Notes: a model not told the origin generated them from the sequence alone. Shown: positions 37,068 to 48,103, counted from the first letter of the stretch. The stretch: 64,000 nucleotides of DNA from Actinacidiphila paucisporea (GCF_900142575.1 NZ_FRBI01000006.1:118418-182417), one strand, 5' to 3'. Numbers and translations: made by a program.

Positions 37068-39782
37068 TCAGTGCGCGGCCGACTCCCAGTCCGCGCCGTC
37101 GCCCACCGACACGTCCAGCGGCGCCCGCAGCGGATACGCCCCGGCCATCTCGCGGCGCACGAGCGCCTCGACCGTCTTCCGCTCGCCGGGGGCGACTTCG
37201 AGCACGATCTCGTCATGCACCTGGAGCAGCATCCGGGACGCCAGGCCTTCCGCGGTCAGCGCCTCGTCCACCCGCAGCATCGCGATCTTCACGATGTCGG
37301 CCGCGGAGCCCTGGATCGGTGCGTTCAGCGCCATCCGCTCGGCCATCTCGCGGCGCTGCCGGTTGTCGCTGTTGAGGTCGGGCAGATAGCGGCGGCGGCC
37401 GAGCAGCGTCTCCGTGTACCCGGTGCCGCGGGCCTCCTCCACCGCCCGGTGCAGATAGTCCCGCACCCCGCCGAACCGCTCGAAGTACGTCTCCATCAGC
37501 GCCCGCGCCTCGGCCGCCTCGATTCCCAGCTGCTGGGACAGCCCGAAGGCCGACAGGCCGTAGGCCAGGCCGTACGACATCGCCTTGATCTTGCGGCGCA
37601 TCTCCGCGTCGACCGCGTCCCTGCCCACCCCGAAGACCTGCGAGCCGACCGTGGTGTGCAGGTCCTCGCCCGAGGTGAAGGCCGCGATCAGGCCCTCGTC
37701 CTCGGACAGGTGGGCCATCACCCGCAGCTCGATCTGGCTGTAGTCGGCGGTCAGCAGCGATTCGTACCCCTTGCCGACGACGAAGCCGCGGCGGATCGCC
37801 CGGCCCTCGTCGGTGCGGACCGGTACGTTCTGCAGATTCGGGTCGGTGGACGACAGCCGGCCGGTCGCGGCCACGATCTGGCTGAAGGTGGTGTGGATCC
37901 GCCCGTCCGGGGCGATCGACTTGACCAGCCCCTCGACCGTGACCCGCAGCTTGGCCTGCTCGCGGTGCCGCAGCATGATCACCGGCAGCTCGTGGTCGGT
38001 CTGGGCGGCCAGCCACGCCAGCGCGTCGGCGTCCGTCGTATAACCGGTCTTGGTCTTCTTGGTCTTGGGCAGCGCCAGCTCGCCGAACAGCACCTCCTGG
38101 AGCTGCTTGGGCGACCCCAGGTTGAACTCGTGGCCCACCGAGGCGTGCGCCTCGCCCACCGCGTGCTGCACCGCGGCGGCGAACTGCTGCTCCAGGCCCT
38201 CCAGATGGGCCCGGTCCGCGGCGATCCCGGCCCGCTCCATGCGGGCCAGCAGCGCCGAGGTGGGCAACTCCACGTCGTGCAGCAGCTCGGTCGCGCCGAC
38301 CTCGGGCAGCCGCTCGGTGAAGACCTCACCGAGGTCGAGCACGGTCCGCGCCTGGACCATCAGCGCGCCGGCCGCCGCCGCGCCCTCGTCCGCGCTCTCC
38401 TCGCCGAAGGCCAGCTGCCCGCTGCCGGAGTCCACCGGCGCCAGCTCGCGGCCCAGATACTCCACCGACAGCACGTCGAGGGCGAAGGAGCGGCGGCCCG
38501 GCTTGATCAGATACGCCGCCAGCGCGGTGTCCATCGAGATGCCGGCGACCGACCAGCCGTGCTCGGCGAAGACCCGGGCGACATTCTTCGCATTGTGCAG
38601 CACCTTGGGGAGCGCGGGGTCGGCGAGCCAGCCGGCGAAGGCCCGCTCGTCGGCCTCGTCCAGCTGCGCCGGGTCGAACCAGGCCGCGTCCTGCGCGGAT
38701 GCCAGCGCGATCTGGGTGACGCTGCCGGCGCCCAGCCCCCAGGTGTCCACGCTGGCCAGGCCCAGCGGCGCCCCGCTGTGCGCGGCCAGCCAGTCGGGCA
38801 GGTCGCCGGCCGCGAGCACCGTGCCCTCGACGGCGACGCCCTCGGCGACCTCGACGACCGCCTCCTCGGCTCCGGGATCGGCGGCGAACAGCCGCTCCCG
38901 GAAGTTGGCGTTGCGGAATTCCAGCACGTCGAGCACCCCGACCAGGGTCTCCCGGTCGTACGGCACCCGCGCCAGGCCCTCGGGCGTCAGCGGCAGCGCC
39001 ACGTCCCGCACCATCTCGGTCAGCCGCCGGTTGAGCTTGACCGCCTCCAGGTGGGCCCGCAGATTCTCGCCCACCTTGCCCTTCACCTCGTCGACCCGCT
39101 CGACCAGCTCGGCGAACGACCCGAACTGGGTGATCCACTTGGCCGCGGTCTTCTCCCCCACGCCGGGAATCCCCGGCAGGTTGTCCGAGGGGTCGCCGCG
39201 CAGCGCGGCGAAGTCCGGATACTGCTGCGGGGTCAGGCCGTACTTCTCCACGACCTTCTCCGGGGTGTAACGCGTCAGCTCCGACACGCCCTTGGTCGGG
39301 TACAGCACGGTGACATGGTCGCTGACCAGCTGGAAGGCGTCCCGGTCGCCGGTGACGATCAGCACGTCGTACCCCAGCGCCTCGGCCTGGGTGGCGAGCG
39401 TGGCGATGACGTCGTCCGCTTCGTACCCGTCGACCGCGAAGCGGTTGACGCCCATCGCGTCCAGCAGCTCCCCGATCAGCTCCACCTGGCTGCGGAACTC
39501 GTCGGGCGTCTTGGACCGCGTCGCCTTGTACTCCGGATACTCGTCGAAGCGCCACGTCTTGCGCGAGACGTCGAAGGCGACCGCCAGATGCGTCGGCTGC
39601 TCGTCACGCAACGTGTTCGACAGCATGGACGTGAAGCCGTAGATCGCGTTCGTCGGCTGGCCCGTGGCGGTGCTGAAATTCTCCACGGGCAGCGCGTAGA
39701 ACGCCCGGTACGCCAGCGAGTGCCCGTCCAGGAGCATCAGGCGGGGGCGGTCGGTCGTCGTCTTCGATGCGTTCTTTGCCAC
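37068..39782 (-). CDS. polA: DNA polymerase I
   Basis: Repair and Okazaki-fragment processing polymerase. The 904-residue protein has an N-terminal 5'-nuclease domain (about 10-300: LMLLDGHSLAYRAF, VTGDRDAFQLV, LRGDPSDNLPGIPGVGEKTA), a middle 3'-5' exonuclease-like domain and the polymerase domain with motif A DYSQIELRVMAHL, motif B RRKIKAMSYGLAYG and motif C VHDEIV. In the middle domain the expected metal-binding DxE is not visible (LGLASVDTWG instead), so proofreading is probably absent, as usual in actinobacteria. GTG at 39782 is preceded by GGGAGGATCC. It is divergent from the FdhF-like gene. Confidence 0.97.
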   Translation of the reverse strand: MAKNASKTTTDRPRLMLLDGHSLAYRAFYALPVENFSTATGQPTNAIYGFTSMLSNTLRDEQPTHLAVAFDVSRKTWRFDEYPEYKATRSKTPDEFRSQVELIGELLDAMGVNRFAVDGYEADDVIATLATQAEALGYDVLIVTGDRDAFQLVSDHVTVLYPTKGVSELTRYTPEKVVEKYGLTPQQYPDFAALRGDPSDNLPGIPGVGEKTAAKWITQFGSFAELVERVDEVKGKVGENLRAHLEAVKLNRRLTEMVRDVALPLTPEGLARVPYDRETLVGVLDVLEFRNANFRERLFAADPGAEEAVVEVAEGVAVEGTVLAAGDLPDWLAAHSGAPLGLASVDTWGLGAGSVTQIALASAQDAAWFDPAQLDEADERAFAGWLADPALPKVLHNAKNVARVFAEHGWSVAGISMDTALAAYLIKPGRRSFALDVLSVEYLGRELAPVDSGSGQLAFGEESADEGAAAAGALMVQARTVLDLGEVFTERLPEVGATELLHDVELPTSALLARMERAGIAADRAHLEGLEQQFAAAVQHAVGEAHASVGHEFNLGSPKQLQEVLFGELALPKTKKTKTGYTTDADALAWLAAQTDHELPVIMLRHREQAKLRVTVEGLVKSIAPDGRIHTTFSQIVAATGRLSSTDPNLQNVPVRTDEGRAIRRGFVVGKGYESLLTADYSQIELRVMAHLSEDEGLIAAFTSGEDLHTTVGSQVFGVGRDAVDAEMRRKIKAMSYGLAYGLSAFGLSQQLGIEAAEARALMETYFERFGGVRDYLHRAVEEARGTGYTETLLGRRRYLPDLNSDNRQRREMAERMALNAPIQGSAADIVKIAMLRVDEALTAEGLASRMLLQVHDEIVLEVAPGERKTVEALVRREMAGAYPLRAPLDVSVGDGADWESAAH

Positions 39783-39817
39783 ACAGGGATCCTCCCACGC
39801 CGCACTGACATTCCCGG

Positions 39818-39860
39818 CGCCGCCGGGCGCCCGCGCACGACGCCCCGGCGCCCGGCGGCG
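39818..39860. promoter_or_regulatory. 14-bp inverted repeat abutting the FdhF-like gene's ribosome site
   Basis: CGCCGCCGGGCGCC (39818-39831) and GGCGCCCGGCGGCG (39847-39860) are perfectly complementary around a 15-base loop. The right arm ends directly before GGAGGG (39861-39866), the ribosome site of the gene starting at 39875. It could be an operator for the divergent pair or an RNA hairpin limiting translation. Confidence 0.6.
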
Positions 39861-39874
39861 GGAGGGCGGCAATA

Positions 39875-42169
<2,295 letters not shown>

Positions 42170-42252
42170 CCCGGCCGGTGCGGTAGAAAGCCGGTAGAAA
42201 GCTGTCGGGTACACCGAACACCGCAGCACCGAGGCCGATCGGAGCCGACCGC

Positions 42253-42726
42253 ATGGGCGAGCAGACCGTCACCCGATTCCCGCAGGAGATCCTGGAGCAG
42301 TACGCCGGGCTCGGCATCGACCTGCCGGCGCTCTTCTCCGCCGGGCATCTCGGTGAGCGGATGGGCATCCGCGTCCTGGAGGCCTCCCCCGACCGGGTGG
42401 TCGGCACGATGCCCGTCGAGGGCAACACCCAGCCGTACGGGCTGCTGCACGGCGGCGCCTCGGCGGTCCTGGCGGAGACCCTCGGCTCGGTCGGCGCGAT
42501 GCTGCACGGCGGTCCCGGCAGGGTCGCGGTCGGCGTCGACCTCAACGCCACGCACCACCGGGGTATGCGCTCGGGCCTGGTCACCGGCACCGCCACGCCG
42601 GTGCACCGCGGCCGCTCGTCGGCCACCTACGAGATCGTGATCACCGACGACGCCTCGGGCAAGCGGGTCTGCACCGCCCGCCTCACCTGCATGCTGCGGC
42701 CCGCCGCTCCCGCGGCGACCGCCTGA
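42253..42726 (+). CDS. PaaI-type hotdog-fold thioesterase
   Basis: Predicted acyl-CoA thioesterase. The 157-residue protein has the PaaI/4HBT core: LGERMGIRVLEASPDRVVGTMPVEGNTQPYGLLHGG (split here as MGIRVLEA, PVEGNTQ and LLHGGASAVLAETLGS), with the HGG loop carrying the catalytic neighbourhood, followed by GVDLNATHHRGMRSG. The substrate is not known. It stands alone between the FdhF-like gene and a convergent tRNA. In other organisms PaaI proteins remove stalled phenylacetyl-CoA intermediates, but no paa genes are nearby. Confidence 0.9.
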   Translation: MGEQTVTRFPQEILEQYAGLGIDLPALFSAGHLGERMGIRVLEASPDRVVGTMPVEGNTQPYGLLHGGASAVLAETLGSVGAMLHGGPGRVAVGVDLNATHHRGMRSGLVTGTATPVHRGRSSATYEIVITDDASGKRVCTARLTCMLRPAAPAATA

Positions 42727-42740
42727 CCGTCGAGCTGCCG

Positions 42741-42813
42741 TACCCCGGGTGGGATTCGAACCCACGCTGGATGCTGTTTGAGAGCACTGCCTCTTCCACT
42801 GGGCTACCGGGGC
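42741..42813 (-). tRNA. tRNA with CAA anticodon (leucine), class I-like short variable loop
   Basis: 73-nt cloverleaf read on the minus strand. Acceptor GCCCCGG pairs with CCGGGGU (G1-U72 wobble plus six Watson-Crick pairs), discriminator A73, no encoded CCA. The D arm has a 3-bp stem (GCC/GGC) and a GG in the loop. The anticodon stem GUGCU/AGCAU encloses the loop CUCAAAC, anticodon CAA, which reads the leucine codon UUG. The T arm GUGGG-UUCGAAU-CCCAC is perfect. The variable loop is only five bases (CCAGC), whereas normal bacterial tRNA-Leu has a long class II variable arm. Function as an ordinary tRNA-Leu is therefore uncertain. Confidence 0.85.
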
Positions 42814-42908
42814 CTTCGAAAGGAGGCCTCCGGCAGGCCTCCGTGGTCCAACCTTAGCGGAGCTAGGTAGGCTCTAGAAGCAGCACCCCGCCTGAAACGA
42901 GGAGCACC

Positions 42909-43580
42909 GTGAGCGCCCCCGACGAGTCCGCCGCTCAGCACGAGACGCAGCCCGACGAGAAGTCGGAGCAGTCTGCGCCGTCCGAGCAGTCGCACGTACC
43001 TCCACTGACCACCCGGGTCGTCATCGCCGAGGACGAGGCGCTGATCCGGCTGGATCTGAAAGAGATGCTGGAGGAAGAGGGGTATTCCGTCGTCGGTGAG
43101 GCCGGGGACGGGGAGACGGCCGTGAAACTGGCCGAGGAGCACCGGCCCGACCTGGTCATCCTGGACGTGAAGATGCCGGTGCTCGACGGCATTTCGGCGG
43201 CCGAGCGCATCGCGGGCGAGAAGCTGGCGCCGGTCCTGATGCTGACCGCGTTCTCGCAGCGGGAGCTGGTGGAACGGGCCAGGGACGCCGGGGCGATGGC
43301 GTATCTGGTCAAGCCGTTCAGCAAGAGCGACGTGGTGCCGGCCATCGAGATGGCGGTGAGCCGCTTCCAGGAGCTGCGGGCGCTGGAGGCGGAGATCGCG
43401 GACCTGTCGCTGCGGCTGGAGACCCGCAAGCTGGTGGACCGCGCGAAGAGCGTGCTGCAGACGAAGTACGGGCTCACCGAGCCGGCGGCCTTCCGCTGGA
43501 TCCAGAAGACGTCGATGGACCGGCGGATGTCGATGCAGGCCGTCGCGCAGGCCGTGATCGAAGAGGTCGCGGAGAAGTAG
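42909..43580 (+). CDS. pdtaR: PdtaR-type response regulator with ANTAR RNA-binding domain
   Basis: Predicted antiterminator controlled by phosphorylation. The 223-residue protein has an acidic disordered head (1-33), a receiver domain with acidic pocket E41/D42, phospho-acceptor D86 (DLVILDVKMP), T113 and K135 (YLVKPF), then a coiled-coil linker and a C-terminal ANTAR domain (LVDRAKSVLQTKYGLTEPAAFRWIQK, SMQAVAQAVI). ANTAR domains bind paired hexaloop RNA hairpins and prevent termination. The cognate kinase (PdtaS) is not in the window. The GTG start at 42909 has AACGAGGAG upstream. A long terminator follows. Confidence 0.93.
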   Translation: MSAPDESAAQHETQPDEKSEQSAPSEQSHVPPLTTRVVIAEDEALIRLDLKEMLEEEGYSVVGEAGDGETAVKLAEEHRPDLVILDVKMPVLDGISAAERIAGEKLAPVLMLTAFSQRELVERARDAGAMAYLVKPFSKSDVVPAIEMAVSRFQELRALEAEIADLSLRLETRKLVDRAKSVLQTKYGLTEPAAFRWIQKTSMDRRMSMQAVAQAVIEEVAEK

Positions 43581-43589
43581 CCGCCAGGG

Positions 43590-43638
43590 CGTACGCGAAG
43601 GGGCCGCACCCGCGCCGGGTGCGGCCCCTTCGCGTACG
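43590..43638. terminator. 22-bp perfect hairpin between pdtaR and livF
   Basis: Arms 43590-43611 and 43617-43638 pair without mismatch over 22 bp, loop GCGCC. It lies between convergent genes, starts 10 bases after the pdtaR stop and ends 10 bases before the livF stop, so it is a bidirectional terminator. Confidence 0.9.
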
Positions 43639-43647
43639 GACGGGGGG

Positions 43648-44364
43648 TCAGTCCTCGCCGAGGTAGGTCTTGCGCACGCCCTCGTCGTGCAGCAGGTCCT
43701 GGCCGGTGCCGGAGATCTTGATGGAGCCGACCTCCATCACATGGGCCTGGTCGGCGAGCGACAGCGCCGCCTGGGCGTTCTGCTCGACCAGCAGGATCGT
43801 GGTGCCCTGGCTCTTGAGTTCCACGATGGTTGCCATGATCTTCTGCATCATGATCGGCGACAGGCCCATCGAGGGCTCGTCCAGCATGAGCAGTTTCGGC
43901 TGGCACATCAGCGCGCGGCCCATGGCGAGCATCTGCTGCTCGCCGCCCGACAGGGTGCCGGCGGCCTGCCGCCGGCGCTCGCCGAGGATCGGGAACAGCT
44001 CGTAGGCGCGCGCGATGTCCTTGGCGATGCCGGCGGAGTCCTTGCGCAGGTACGCGCCGAGCTGCAGGTTCTGTTCGATGGTCAGCCGGGGGAAGATGTG
44101 CCGGCCCTCGGGCGAGTGGGCCAGGCCGAGGGAGACGATCTTGTGCGGGGGCATCCTGCTGAGCTGCTTGCCGTCGAAGACGATCCGGCCGCCGATGGGC
44201 TTGAGCAGACCGCTCAGGGTGCGCAGGGTGGTGGTCTTGCCGGCGCCGTTGGTGCCGATCAGGGTGACCACCTGGCCGGCCTCGACGGAGAAGGAGATGC
44301 CTTTGACGGCCTCGATCTTGCCGTACGCGACGCGCAGGTTCTCCACTTCGAGCAGTGCGGTCAT
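43648..44364 (-). CDS. livF: Branched-chain amino acid ABC transporter ATP-binding protein LivF
   Basis: One of two ATPases that power uptake by the LivHM permease. The 238-residue protein has Walker A GTNGAGKTTTLR, the LivF-type PEGRHIFPRLTI, signature LSGGEQQMLAMGRALM, Walker B LLMLDEPSMGLSP and switch His-region LLVEQNA. The ATG overlaps the livG stop by four bases (ATGA), so it is coupled. It is the last gene of livK-livH-livM-livG-livF, closed by the 43590-43638 terminator. Confidence 0.96.
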   Translation of the reverse strand: MTALLEVENLRVAYGKIEAVKGISFSVEAGQVVTLIGTNGAGKTTTLRTLSGLLKPIGGRIVFDGKQLSRMPPHKIVSLGLAHSPEGRHIFPRLTIEQNLQLGAYLRKDSAGIAKDIARAYELFPILGERRRQAAGTLSGGEQQMLAMGRALMCQPKLLMLDEPSMGLSPIMMQKIMATIVELKSQGTTILLVEQNAQAALSLADQAHVMEVGSIKISGTGQDLLHDEGVRKTYLGED

Positions 44365-45236
44365 CGGTCGTTCTCCTGCTCACCGGTCGTCGTGGGCCCG
44401 TCCCCGGGTGTGCCTTCGAAGGGCTCGCCGAGGTAGGCGGCGACGACCCTCTCGTCCTGCTGTACGACCTCGGAGGTGCCCTCGACCAGCTTCTCGCCCT
44501 GGACGAGGACGGCGACCCGGTCGCACAGGTTGAAGATGAACCGCATGTCGTGCTCGATGACCAGGACGGCGACGCCCTGGTCGCGTACCGCGAAGACCAG
44601 TTCCTCGGTCGCCCTGGTCTCCTGCGGGTTCATGCCCGCGGTGGGTTCGTCGAGCAGCAGCAGTCCCGGCTCGCTGGCCAGCGCCCTGGCGATCTCCAGC
44701 TTGCGCTGCTCGCCGTAGGGCAGGTTGCGGGCCAGGTGGTCGGCCTTGGCGGCCAGGCCGGTGAATTCCAGCAGTTCCATCGCCCTGGCCCGGGAGGCGG
44801 CCTCCGCCCGGTGGTAGCCGGGGCCGCGGATGAGCGCGGACAGCAGTCCTTCGCGGGTGCGGGTGTGCCGGCCGACCAGCACGTTCTCCAGCACGGTCAT
44901 GTTGGCGAACAGCCGGATGTTCTGGAAGGTGCGGGCGATGCCGGCCTTGGTGACCAGGTGCGGCTTGGACGGCAGCACGGTGCCCTGGTAGCTGACGGTG
45001 CCCTCGGTGGGGACGTACAGGCCGGTGAGGCAGTTGAAGAAGGTGGTCTTGCCGGCGCCGTTGGGGCCGATCAGGCCGACGATCTCACCGGTGTTGACGG
45101 TGAGGTCGACGTCGCGGACGGCGGTGAGGCCGCCGAACCGCATGATGACGCCGCTGGCCTGGAGCAGCGGGCCGCCGTCGGGGGCCTGCTCCGGAGTGGG
45201 CTGGTGCGGGATGGTGGTGGTCATGGTGTCCTTCAC
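44361..45236 (-). CDS. livG: Branched-chain amino acid ABC transporter ATP-binding protein LivG
   Basis: Second ATPase of the transporter. The 291-residue protein has Walker A GPNGAGKTTFFNC, the LivG-specific ARTFQNIRLF, signature-region LPYGEQRKLEIARAL, Walker B LLLLDEPTAGMNP and VLVIEHDM. It has an N-terminal extension of about 25 residues and a Gly/Thr-rich C-terminal tail. The GTG at 45236 overlaps the livM stop by three bases (GTGA pattern); an ATG at 45224 is an alternative start. Expected to sit on the cytoplasmic side of the membrane with LivF. Confidence 0.96.
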   Translation of the reverse strand: MKDTMTTTIPHQPTPEQAPDGGPLLQASGVIMRFGGLTAVRDVDLTVNTGEIVGLIGPNGAGKTTFFNCLTGLYVPTEGTVSYQGTVLPSKPHLVTKAGIARTFQNIRLFANMTVLENVLVGRHTRTREGLLSALIRGPGYHRAEAASRARAMELLEFTGLAAKADHLARNLPYGEQRKLEIARALASEPGLLLLDEPTAGMNPQETRATEELVFAVRDQGVAVLVIEHDMRFIFNLCDRVAVLVQGEKLVEGTSEVVQQDERVVAAYLGEPFEGTPGDGPTTTGEQENDR

Positions 45237-47113
45237 GCCCCTGCCGTGCCGGCGGAGACGGTGTCGTCGCCGAGGGGGCGCTGGGCCGGTGCGGTGGCGG
45301 CGTCCTCATGGAATTCCAGCTGCCTGCGCCGGTTGGCGATGATGCCCTCGGGCCGGAAGCGCATGATCAGGACCAGGGCGATGCCGAAGGCGAACAGTTC
45401 GTACCTGGCGAGGAAGTCGAGCTTCTCCGGGATGACGTAGAGCAGTGCCGCACCGAGGATCGGGCCGCTGACCGTGCCCATGCCGCCGAGGACGACGGCG
45501 GCGAGCAGGAAGGCGGAGTTGGGCGGTACGGAGCCGGAGAAGACGTACGGGTCGGGTACGACACTGTTGGTGACGTGGGCGCTGACCGTACCGGCGAGGC
45601 CGGCCAGGGACGCGCCGAGCGCGAAGGCGACCAGCTTGACCCGGAAGCCGTTGATGCCCATCGCGGTGGCCGCCGTCTCGTCCTCCCGGATGGCGATCCA
45701 GGAGCGGCCGATGCGCGAGTCCGCCGCCCGGGTGAAGACCAGCACCACGATCACGGTGATGACCAGCATCAGCAGGTAGTAGTTGGCGAACCGGCCGAGC
45801 GTGAACGAGCCGATGTCGTGCGCGGCGCCGAGGTTGTACCCGAAGATCGACAGGTCGGGGATCTGCGCGATGCCGTTGGGGCCGTTGGTGACCTTCGGGC
45901 CGCTGACGCCGTCGAGGTTCTTCACGACGATGCGGAAGATCTCTCCGAAGCCGAGGGTGACGATCGCCAGGTAGTCGCCGCGCAGCCGCAGGGTGGGGGC
46001 ACCGATGAGGACGCCGAAGACCAGGGCGGCGGCCGCGCCGGCCAGGGCGGCGGCCCAGAACGGGAACTGCACGCCGGACCAGATCGAGTACGGGGAGCCG
46101 GAGACCAGCGCGGCGGTGTAGGCGCCGACGCCGAGGAAGGCGACGTAGCCGAGGTCGAGCAGGCCGGTCAGGCCGACGACGATGTTCAGGCCGAGCGCGA
46201 CGGTGCCGACGATCAGGACGCTGACGCCGAGGTTGGCCCAGTGCTCGTTGTTCTGGGCGAAGGGGTACGCGATCGCGGCCAGGATGCCGACGCTGGAGGA
46301 GAAGACCCGGTTGTTCCGGGTGAGCTGCTGGAACTGCCGCAGCAGGCCGGCCGCGCCCAGGCCCCAGAAGCCGAACGAGACGACGATCATGTAGCCGAGG
46401 AAGATGTCGCTGTAGCTGGTGGCCAGGCCGAAGGTGAGGACCTTCAGGCCGGCGGCGAAGACCACGACGATGGCCAGGCGCTGCAGCCAGACGTTGAGCC
46501 TGCGCGGGTCGGGGACCTTGATGTCGGCGTGGGTGGGCCGCAGTTCGCGCAGCCGGCGGTAGCCGGCGGCGACCGGCTGCAGGCCGCCGAGGGCGCCCAG
46601 CTCCGGGTAGTCGGCGTCGTCGTCCTCACGCGGGTGGCGGTCGATCGGCAGCGCGAGGGCGCCGGCGAAGAGCTCCAGGCTGCCGATCGCGGCGACGAAG
46701 GCGCCGGGGTCGAGGTTGGCCAGGCCGCCGAGCTTGGCGGCGATGTCGATCACCGTGTACCAGGTGGTGCCCAGGGTGCCGAGGGCCAGCAGCAGCACCG
46801 AGTTGTGGGAGCGGCTGGGGTTGAGCCAGGACAGGCCCTTGACGCGGAAGGCGCCGAGCGCGACGACGCCGGTGAGGATGGCCGCGATCAGCGTCATGAT
46901 CTGCAGGCCGCCGGGATACCCGCTGACGGTGAGGTCGCCGGGGAAGTCCGTGGTGTACGTCCACGACATGAACGTCGAGGCGATCGAGACGACGACGCCG
47001 AGCAGGGTCAGCAGCCGGGCCGCGTTGAGCGGCAGCGGGATGTACCGCTCGGTCCGGTGGGTGCCGGGGGCGGTGACGGCCATGGCCGCCGCGTTGGTGG
47101 AGAGGTCGGTCAT
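45233..47113 (-). CDS. livM: Branched-chain amino acid ABC transporter permease LivM with extended N-terminal membrane domain
   Basis: Membrane permease. The 626-residue protein is much longer than a typical LivM (about 350-420). The C-terminal ~360 residues are the LivM core: NIVVGLTGLLDLGYVAFLGVGAY, LRLRGDYLAIVTLGFGEI, GRSWIAIREDETAATAMGIN, FLLAAVVLGGMGTVSGPILGA. The first ~260 residues contain about five further hydrophobic segments and a charged loop (REDDDADYPE). Extended LivM occurs in other streptomycetes as far as I recall. ATG at 47113 was chosen; GTG at 47122, overlapping the livH stop, is equally possible and would give coupling. Confidence 0.93.
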   Translation of the reverse strand: MTDLSTNAAAMAVTAPGTHRTERYIPLPLNAARLLTLLGVVVSIASTFMSWTYTTDFPGDLTVSGYPGGLQIMTLIAAILTGVVALGAFRVKGLSWLNPSRSHNSVLLLALGTLGTTWYTVIDIAAKLGGLANLDPGAFVAAIGSLELFAGALALPIDRHPREDDDADYPELGALGGLQPVAAGYRRLRELRPTHADIKVPDPRRLNVWLQRLAIVVVFAAGLKVLTFGLATSYSDIFLGYMIVVSFGFWGLGAAGLLRQFQQLTRNNRVFSSSVGILAAIAYPFAQNNEHWANLGVSVLIVGTVALGLNIVVGLTGLLDLGYVAFLGVGAYTAALVSGSPYSIWSGVQFPFWAAALAGAAAALVFGVLIGAPTLRLRGDYLAIVTLGFGEIFRIVVKNLDGVSGPKVTNGPNGIAQIPDLSIFGYNLGAAHDIGSFTLGRFANYYLLMLVITVIVVLVFTRAADSRIGRSWIAIREDETAATAMGINGFRVKLVAFALGASLAGLAGTVSAHVTNSVVPDPYVFSGSVPPNSAFLLAAVVLGGMGTVSGPILGAALLYVIPEKLDFLARYELFAFGIALVLIMRFRPEGIIANRRRQLEFHEDAATAPAQRPLGDDTVSAGTAGA

Positions 47114-47118
47114 CGTGA

Positions 47119-48048
47119 TCACGCCCTGTCCGCGACGCGTTCGCCGAGCAGACCCTGCGGCCTGACCAGCAGGACGACGATGAGCAGCACGAAGGCCCAG
47201 ACGGTGTTCCAGCTGCCGCCGCCGAGCTTGTCCATACCCGGGATGTTGGAGATGTACGCCGACGCGCACGACTCGGCGATGCCCAGGACGAGCCCGCCGA
47301 GCATGGCGCCGTAGATGTTGCCGATGCCGCCGAGGACGGCGGCGGTGAAGGCCTTCAGGCCGGCCTGGAAGCCGATGTCGTACTTGATCTGGCCGTACTT
47401 CAGGCCGGAGGCGAGGCCGGCGACGGCGGCGAAGAAGCCGCCGATGGCGAAGGCGATCACGATGATGCGGTTGGTGTCGATGCCCATGAGCTGCGCGGTG
47501 TCCGGGTCCTGCGCGGTGGCCTGCATGGCGCGGCCGGTGCGCGAGGTGCGGACGAAGGCGGCGAGTGCCGCCATGCAGACCACGGCGGCGACGACCAGGA
47601 AGATGTCACCGCTCTGGATGTCGACGGACCCGATGTGGAAGGGGCCGCCGGGCAGTTGCGGGAAGGTCTTGCCGCTGGTGGCGTTGGGATACCACAGGAA
47701 GACTGCCTGCTGCAGTGCGAGGGAGAGGCCGATGGCGGTGATCAGCGGTGCCAGCCGCGGGGCGTGCCGCAGCGGGCGGTACGCGAGTCGTTCCGCGCCC
47801 ACGGCGATCAGCATGGACACGACGGCGCCGCCGGCCAGCATGAGGGGCAGCGCGGCCCATATGGACATGCCGTCCGGGAGGTTCGTGTAGACCGTGAGCG
47901 CGCCGAACGCGCCGGTCATGTAGATCTCGCCATGGGCGAAGTTGATGAGCTGGACGATGCCGTACACCATCGTGTAGCCGATGGCGATGAGCCCGTACAT
48001 CGAGCCGAGGATCAGCCCGTTGGCCAGCTGTTGCGGCAGGGTGTGCAC
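47119..48048 (-). CDS. livH: Branched-chain amino acid ABC transporter permease LivH
   Basis: Membrane permease partner of LivM. The 309-residue protein has about eight membrane helices and the family signatures GLILGSMYGLIAIGYTMVYG, LINFAHGEIYM, ERLAYRPLR, GRAMQATAQDPDTAQLMGID and FTAAVLGGIGNIYGAMLGG. The GTG at 48048 has GGAGG seven bases upstream. A long hairpin lies between the upstream substrate-binding-protein gene and this gene, which should lower its expression relative to that gene. Confidence 0.96.
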   Translation of the reverse strand: MHTLPQQLANGLILGSMYGLIAIGYTMVYGIVQLINFAHGEIYMTGAFGALTVYTNLPDGMSIWAALPLMLAGGAVVSMLIAVGAERLAYRPLRHAPRLAPLITAIGLSLALQQAVFLWYPNATSGKTFPQLPGGPFHIGSVDIQSGDIFLVVAAVVCMAALAAFVRTSRTGRAMQATAQDPDTAQLMGIDTNRIIVIAFAIGGFFAAVAGLASGLKYGQIKYDIGFQAGLKAFTAAVLGGIGNIYGAMLGGLVLGIAESCASAYISNIPGMDKLGGGSWNTVWAFVLLIVVLLVRPQGLLGERVADRA

Positions 48049-48103
48049 CGCATGGCCTCCATGTCGCTGGGAGCAGGTGGGGAGCGGGGACGGTGGGGGT
48101 GCG

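Noticed and set aside
42850..42873. Promoters for the tRNA and pdtaR in their shared gap
   Set aside because: TAAGGT (minus strand) and TAGGCT (plus strand, 42868-42873) resemble -10 boxes, but neither has an acceptable -35 at 16-18 bases, so neither is listed.
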